Positions 5,423 to 9,078 of a stretch of DNA of 9,078 bases are shown in pieces. This DNA is from Actinomycetota bacterium (GTDB lineage: Bacteria; Actinomycetota; Thermoleophilia; Gaiellales; Gaiellaceae): assembly GCA_013695295.1 (NCBI GenBank), contig JACDAS010000230.1, positions 1 through 9,078 on the forward strand. The letters run 5' to 3'. The notes under the pieces were generated by a model. The model did not search any database, was not told the origin of the DNA, and was given only the letters and a program-made list of their open reading frames with translations. Made by a program: the position numbers and the translations under genes. Numbering within the stretch: position 1 is the stretch's first letter; each line of letters opens with the position of its first letter.

Positions 5423-6453
5423 AGCGTCTGCTGGCGCTCGCGGTGGTCGTCGCCGCCGGCTGCGGCGGCTCCGGCGACAAGAAGGCGACCGAGGTCGTCC
5501 TCGTCACCCACGATTCGTTCGCGATCTCGAAGCGCGTAGAGCGCGCGTTCGAGCGCGAGTCGGGGCTTCGACTGCGGATCCTGCAGTCGGGCGACGCCGG
5601 CGAGGCGCTGAACCGTGCGCTCCTGACGGCGGGGAACCCCGAGGGCGATGTCTTCTTCGGGGTCGACAACAACCTGCTCAGCCGCGCGCTCGACGGCAAG
5701 CTCTTCGCGCCCTACAAACCGAAGGCGCTCGATCGGCTCGACGATCAGTTCCTGCTCGACGACCGGCACCGGGTCACGCCGGTCGACCACGGCGAGGTCT
5801 GCCTGAACTTCGACCGCGGCTGGTTTGCGTCGCACCGGATCGCGCCACCGCGAACGCTGCTCGACCTGACCCGCCCGCGCTTCCGCAAGCTGCTCGTCGT
5901 CGAGAACCCCGCCACGTCCACGCCTGGCGTCGCGTTCATGCTGGCGACGGTCGCGCAGTTCGGCGAGCAGGGCTGGAGGCGTTACTGGGAGCGGCTGCGC
6001 AAAAACGACGTGCTCGTGACCGACGGGTGGGAGGAGGCGTACACCGTCCGCTTTTCGGGCGCTGCCGGCAGCAAGGGTAGGCGGCCGGTGGTCGTCTCGT
6101 ACGCGTCGAGCCCCGCGGCGGAGGTGTTCTTCGCCGGCAGGAAGCTGGCGGAGGCGCCGACGGGCGTCGTCGACTCGAGCTGCTTCCGCCAGGTCGAGCT
6201 CGCCGGGGTCCTGCGGGGGGCGCCGAACGAGGAAGGCGCGAGGAAGCTGGTCGACTTCATGCTCTCGCCTCGCTTCCAGGCCGAAGTGCCGCTGTCGATG
6301 TTCGTCTTCCCGGTGCGGCGGGGCGTGCCCCTGCCGGAGGTCTTCCGCAAGCACGCGATCGTCGTGCAGAAGCCGCTCGAGCTGCCGCCGAACGCGATCG
6401 GCGCGAACCGCGACCGCTGGATCCGCGAGTGGACCGCAACGGTGCTTCGGTAA
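5419..6453 (+). CDS. thiB: Thiamine ABC transporter substrate-binding lipoprotein
   Basis: Extracytoplasmic solute-binding protein of 344 residues that would capture thiamine and deliver it to the permease. Read from GTG 5419, it starts with a short basic N-terminus, a hydrophobic stretch (residues 4-13) and a lipobox ending in Cys15 (VAAGC), so it should be a lipoprotein anchored to the membrane, as usual in Gram-positive-type cells. ThiB/TbpA-like features follow: VTHDSF (29-34), GDVFFGVDNN (76-85), the ENPATSTPG segment (162-170), DGWEEAY (from 202) and VSYASSP around Tyr228. By comparison with E. coli TbpA as I remember it, Trp204 and Tyr228 are likely ligand contacts. A GGGGA at 5407-5411 gives a weak ribosome site, and the start overlaps the stop of thiN by four bases, so translation is likely coupled. 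The ORF frame is open further upstream, but that part is the shadow of thiN. The related iron-binding family is an alternative, but the operon and riboswitch favour thiamine. Confidence 0.9.
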   Translation: MKRLLALAVVVAAGCGGSGDKKATEVVLVTHDSFAISKRVERAFERESGLRLRILQSGDAGEALNRALLTAGNPEGDVFFGVDNNLLSRALDGKLFAPYKPKALDRLDDQFLLDDRHRVTPVDHGEVCLNFDRGWFASHRIAPPRTLLDLTRPRFRKLLVVENPATSTPGVAFMLATVAQFGEQGWRRYWERLRKNDVLVTDGWEEAYTVRFSGAAGSKGRRPVVVSYASSPAAEVFFAGRKLAEAPTGVVDSSCFRQVELAGVLRGAPNEEGARKLVDFMLSPRFQAEVPLSMFVFPVRRGVPLPEVFRKHAIVVQKPLELPPNAIGANRDRWIREWTATVLR

Positions 6454-8000
6454 GACTCGCCCTCGGCGCGGCGGTCGCGCTGCCGGGCGCCTTCCTCGGC
6501 CTCTTCTTCGCGTATCCGCTCGGCTCGATTCTCGCGCGCGGGCTTACCGGCGACGGGAGCGTCGAGCTGCGCCCCGGCGTGCTCTGGTTCAGCGTGTGGC
6601 AGGCAGGGGCGTCGACGGCGCTGACACTCGTGCTCGGCCTCCCGCTCGCGTGGGTCGTCGCGCGGTTCGACTTCCCGGGCCGCGCGCTCGTGCGCGCCCT
6701 CGTCGTCGTGCCGTTCGTCCTCCCAACGGTCGTCGTCGCGACCGCGTTCCTGACGCTTCTGCCGGAGGGGCAGCAGCGTGGGATCCTCCCGATCCTCGCC
6801 GCGCATGTGTTCTTCAACGTCGCGATCGTCGTGCGCATCGTTGGCGGCTACTGGGCGCGGATCCACCCGCGGCTCTGGGAGGCCGCTGCGACGCTGGGCG
6901 CGGGGCCCGCCTCGCGGCTGCGCACGGTCACGCTCCCGGTGCTCGCGCCGGCGCTCGCGGCCGCGGCGGCACTCGTCTTCCTCTTCTCGTTCACCTCGTT
7001 CGGCGTCGTGCTGATCCTCGGTGGCCCGACGCGCTCGACCCTCGAGACCGAGATCTACTACCAGGCGGCGCGGATGTTCGACCTGCGCGCGGCTGCAGTG
7101 CTGTCGCTCGTGCAGCTCGGCTGTGTCGGCGCGATCGTCGGCGTCGCTGGTCGGCTTGACCGGTGCGTCGCGGGGGCGCGCATGGTGGCTCCGGAGAGCG
7201 ACGTGCTCGTCCGCGCGCAGGGGCGGCAGCGCGTAGTTGTCGCCGGCATCCTCGGCGCCGCGGCCGTCGGCCTCGGGGCACCGCTGGCAGCGCTCGTCGA
7301 GCGGTCGCTGTCGGCGCCCGGCGGCTACGGGCTCACGTTCTACCGCGCGCTCGGCGAGGAGACGCCGGCGCTGCTCGTCGTACCGTGGCGGGCCGCGCTG
7401 AACTCGCTCGCCTTCGCCGCCGTGGCGACCGGGATCGCGCTCGTGGTCGGCGGGATCGTCGCGGCGGCCGTCGCCCGCTCGCGGGCGACGTGGCTCGACC
7501 AGTTCGCGATGCTCCCGCTCGGCGCATCCGCCGTGATGCTGGGCTATGGCTTCGTGATCGCGTTCGACGACCCTCCCCTCGACCTCCGCTCGTCGCCGTT
7601 GCTCGTCCCCGTCGCGCAGGCGCTCGTCGCCGTGCCGTTCGTCGTCCGGATCCTCACCTCCGCGCTGCGGTCGATCGACGAGCGGCTGCGAGACGCGGCG
7701 GCCGTCCTCGGCGCATCGCGCGCCCGCGTCATCCGTGAGATCGACCTGCCGCTCGTGCTGCGCTCATTCGGCCTCGCCGCCGGCTTCGCCCTCGCGATCT
7801 CGCTCGGCGACTTCGGCGCCACCGTCTTCGTCGCGCGCAGCGACTGGCCGACCGTGCCGGTCGCGATCTTCCGCTTCCTCGGCCGTCCGGGTGCGGAGAA
7901 CGCGGGCGAAGCGGCGGCGCTGAGCGTCGTGCTGATGACGATGACGATGGCCGCGATGCTTGCGGCCGACCGTCTCGGCGGCGGCCGTCGCGGGCTCTGA
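6429..8000 (+). CDS. thiP: Thiamine ABC transporter permease, two fused domains
   Basis: Integral membrane protein of 523 residues forming the channel of the thiamine importer; like E. coli ThiP it carries both permease halves in one chain. About twelve hydrophobic segments are visible (for example 9-36, 51-78, 86-112, 118-140, 171-197 and 222-241 in the first half). Each half has an EAA loop that docks on the ATPase: EAAATLGAG...LP at 151-170 and DAAAVLGAS...LP at 422-441. The segment SLGDFGATVFVA (458-469) with a following LGRPG matches the C-terminal part of ThiP-type permeases. The start is GTG 6429, with only a weak GGA upstream, giving a 25-base overlap with the binding-protein gene. 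A fused ferric-iron permease is the close alternative by sequence; the TPP riboswitch and thiN settle the choice for thiamine. Confidence 0.9.
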   Translation: MDRNGASVRLALGAAVALPGAFLGLFFAYPLGSILARGLTGDGSVELRPGVLWFSVWQAGASTALTLVLGLPLAWVVARFDFPGRALVRALVVVPFVLPTVVVATAFLTLLPEGQQRGILPILAAHVFFNVAIVVRIVGGYWARIHPRLWEAAATLGAGPASRLRTVTLPVLAPALAAAAALVFLFSFTSFGVVLILGGPTRSTLETEIYYQAARMFDLRAAAVLSLVQLGCVGAIVGVAGRLDRCVAGARMVAPESDVLVRAQGRQRVVVAGILGAAAVGLGAPLAALVERSLSAPGGYGLTFYRALGEETPALLVVPWRAALNSLAFAAVATGIALVVGGIVAAAVARSRATWLDQFAMLPLGASAVMLGYGFVIAFDDPPLDLRSSPLLVPVAQALVAVPFVVRILTSALRSIDERLRDAAAVLGASRARVIREIDLPLVLRSFGLAAGFALAISLGDFGATVFVARSDWPTVPVAIFRFLGRPGAENAGEAAALSVVLMTMTMAAMLAADRLGGGRRGL

Positions 8001-8959
8001 TGCTGCGCGTCGACAACGTCTCCGTCGCCTTCGACGGGTGCCAAGCGCTCGCCGGCACCAGAATCGAGGTGGCGGAGGGGGAAACGCTCGCAGTCCTCGG
8101 CCCCAGCGGGAGCGGCAAGACGACGCTCCTGCGCGTGATCGCAGGCCTCACGCGCCCCGATTGCGGTCGCGTCCTCCTCGACGGTCGCGACGTAACCGCC
8201 GTCCCGGCGCATGCCCGTGGGATCGGCCTGATGTTCCAGGACGGCGTCCTGTTCCCGCACCGGGACGTGGCCGGCAACGTCGAGTTCGGGCTCCGCATCG
8301 CCGGCGTCCCACGCGAGCAGCGGCGCCGACGCGTCGCGGAGGTGCTAGAGCTCGTCGGCCTCCGCGGCTTCGAGCAGCGACCCGTCGCGACCCTCTCCGG
8401 CGGAGAGCAGCAGCGGGTCGCCCTCTCACGCGCGCTCGCCCCTGCGCCGCGCGCGCTCCTCCTCGACGAGCCGCTCGGGTCGCTCGACGGCCCGCTCCGC
8501 GCGCGGCTGCTGGACGACCTCGCGGAGGTCTTCGAGGCCATCGGTCTCACTGCCGTCCATGTGACTCACGACGTCGGCGAGGCATTTGCGCTCGGCCACC
8601 GCGTCGCAGTCATGCTCGAAGGCCGCGTCGTCCAGTGTGCGCCGCCGGACGAGCTCTGGACACGGCCGCGCGACGAGTGGACAGCGCGGTTCCTCGGCAT
8701 GACGAACGTCTGCGAGCTCGACGGCCGACGCGTCGTCGTCCGGCCGGAGGCGGTGCGGCTGCGTCGCGGCGATGATGTGACGGTCCTATCGGTCGAGCGG
8801 CGCGGGGCGGTGGTGCACGTGCGCGTGCGCGGCGATGACGGCGATGAGTTCGAGGCCGTGACGACGGAGCTCGACCATCCCCGCGCCGGCGGCCGCGTCA
8901 CCATTGACATCGATCCCGCGGGCGTCGTCGAGCTGGAGGAACGGCCCTCGCCGGGATGA
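8000..8959 (+). CDS. thiQ: Thiamine ABC transporter ATPase with TOBE-like C-terminus
   Basis: Cytoplasmic ATPase that powers the importer. All ABC motifs are intact in the 319 residues: Walker A GPSGSGKTT (34-42), Q-loop Gln80 in FQDGVLFPH, signature LSGGEQQRV (132-140), Walker B LLLDEP (153-158), D-loop SLD (161-163) and switch His180 in VTHD. After about residue 232 comes an extra beta-rich domain (VVVRPEAVRL, VTVLSVERRG, VHVRVRG) like the TOBE domain of the CUT1/iron/polyamine ATPases. E. coli ThiQ, at about 232 residues, lacks it, so this protein is closer in build to the Fe/putrescine-type ATPases. The ATG overlaps the permease stop by one base (TGATG), which argues for translational coupling and a shared complex. 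It is the last gene of the operon before a stretch with inverted repeats. Confidence 0.9.
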   Translation: MLRVDNVSVAFDGCQALAGTRIEVAEGETLAVLGPSGSGKTTLLRVIAGLTRPDCGRVLLDGRDVTAVPAHARGIGLMFQDGVLFPHRDVAGNVEFGLRIAGVPREQRRRRVAEVLELVGLRGFEQRPVATLSGGEQQRVALSRALAPAPRALLLDEPLGSLDGPLRARLLDDLAEVFEAIGLTAVHVTHDVGEAFALGHRVAVMLEGRVVQCAPPDELWTRPRDEWTARFLGMTNVCELDGRRVVVRPEAVRLRRGDDVTVLSVERRGAVVHVRVRGDDGDEFEAVTTELDHPRAGGRVTIDIDPAGVVELEERPSPG

Positions 8960-8991
8960 TTCTTGCCACGGGGGCGCCGGCCGGCGTCAGC

Positions 8992-9078
8992 TCAGAAATC
9001 TGGCAACCCCAGGCTGGGGAGGTTCGACTCCTGCGCCGCTCCGCTCGACCCGCAGGACTCCGAAGGGCAATTCCCTTC
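8992..9078 (-). CDS. Possible C-terminal 28 codons of a convergent gene
   Basis: On the minus strand an open frame enters from the right edge and ends in TGA at 8994-8992, with C-terminus AAQESNLPSLGLPDF. Its third-position G/C preference is weaker than in the sure genes, and I recognise no domain. It overlaps the inverted repeats and the tRNA-like segment, so it may well be non-coding. Confidence 0.15.
   Translation of the reverse strand, partial: EGNCPSESCGSSGAAQESNLPSLGLPDF
9007..9019 (+). terminator. Weak hairpin after the thiamine operon
   Basis: CCCCA (9007-9011) and TGGGG (9015-9019) form a perfect five-base stem with loop GGC, 48 bases after the thiQ stop. No T-run follows, so it would be an atypical terminator at best. 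It may instead be an attenuating or mRNA-stabilising structure, or chance in GC-rich DNA. Confidence 0.25.
9062..9078. terminator. Inverted repeat at the right edge, possible bidirectional terminator
   Basis: GAAGGG (9062-9067) and CCCTTC (9073-9078) pair perfectly around the loop CAATT. The window ends at the last base of the stem, so a longer stem or a following T-run cannot be seen. Another seven-base inverted repeat, TCCTGCG (9029-9035) with CGCAGGA (9051-9057), lies just before it. Together they suggest a transcription-end region for the thiamine operon. Confidence 0.3.

Noticed and set aside
5149..6354. A 401-codon minus-strand frame opposite thiN and thiB.
   Set aside because: It is the antisense shadow of two genes with strong family motifs and a shared riboswitch.
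8971..9044. A complete tRNA gene.
   Set aside because: Only a T-arm and an imperfect acceptor stem can be drawn; there is no D-arm with its conserved bases and no seven-base anticodon loop.
1..9078. CRISPR arrays, insertion sequences, prophage or plasmid elements.
   Set aside because: I saw no regularly spaced repeats, no transposase, integrase or replication genes, and no terminal inverted repeats with target duplications.

Overview
The window is very GC-rich (strong G/C preference at third codon positions, GTG and TTG starts, 1-25 nt overlaps between genes) and looks like chromosomal DNA of a high-GC actinobacterium. The large zinc-ribbon/cyclase/AAA/TPR protein is of a type I associate with deep-branching Actinobacteriota such as Thermoleophilia. 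The lineage is an inference from style and gene content, not from a marker gene. The window has two divergent gene blocks separated by an intergenic stretch at about 4241-4777.

Left block, minus strand (4240 down to 1, running off the left edge). In transcription order it holds: (1) a 1068-residue protein with a zinc ribbon, a class III nucleotide cyclase domain, an AAA/STAND ATPase and TPR-like repeats; (2) a 38-residue, extremely proline-rich peptide with a good Shine-Dalgarno sequence, too short for a standard gene call; (3) a SagB-type nitroreductase-fold dehydrogenase, cut by the window edge, whose start overlaps the peptide's end by 14 nt. I read these as a peptide-maturation (RiPP-like) cassette. 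From memory, protein-family collections name a 'putative peptide maturation dehydrogenase' and a 'putative peptide modification system cyclase' that co-occur with a short modified peptide in Xanthomonas-like bacteria. The set here resembles that triad, but with a very different candidate precursor and a much larger cyclase protein whose transition-state Asn is replaced by Val. This is the most novel part of the window.

Right block, plus strand (about 4667-8959). A TPP riboswitch leads a tightly packed four-gene thiamine salvage operon: thiamine pyrophosphokinase (thiN), a thiamine-binding lipoprotein (thiB-like), a fused two-domain permease (thiP-like) and an ABC ATPase (thiQ-like, with a C-terminal TOBE-like extension). 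The transporter imports thiamine, ThiN converts it to TPP, and TPP closes the loop by binding the riboswitch, whose 3' conserved strand contains the ribosome binding site of thiN.

The last ~120 bases (8960-9078) hold no confident gene. They contain inverted repeats that may end the thiamine operon, a stretch resembling a tRNA T-arm, and a possible 28-codon tail of a convergent gene.
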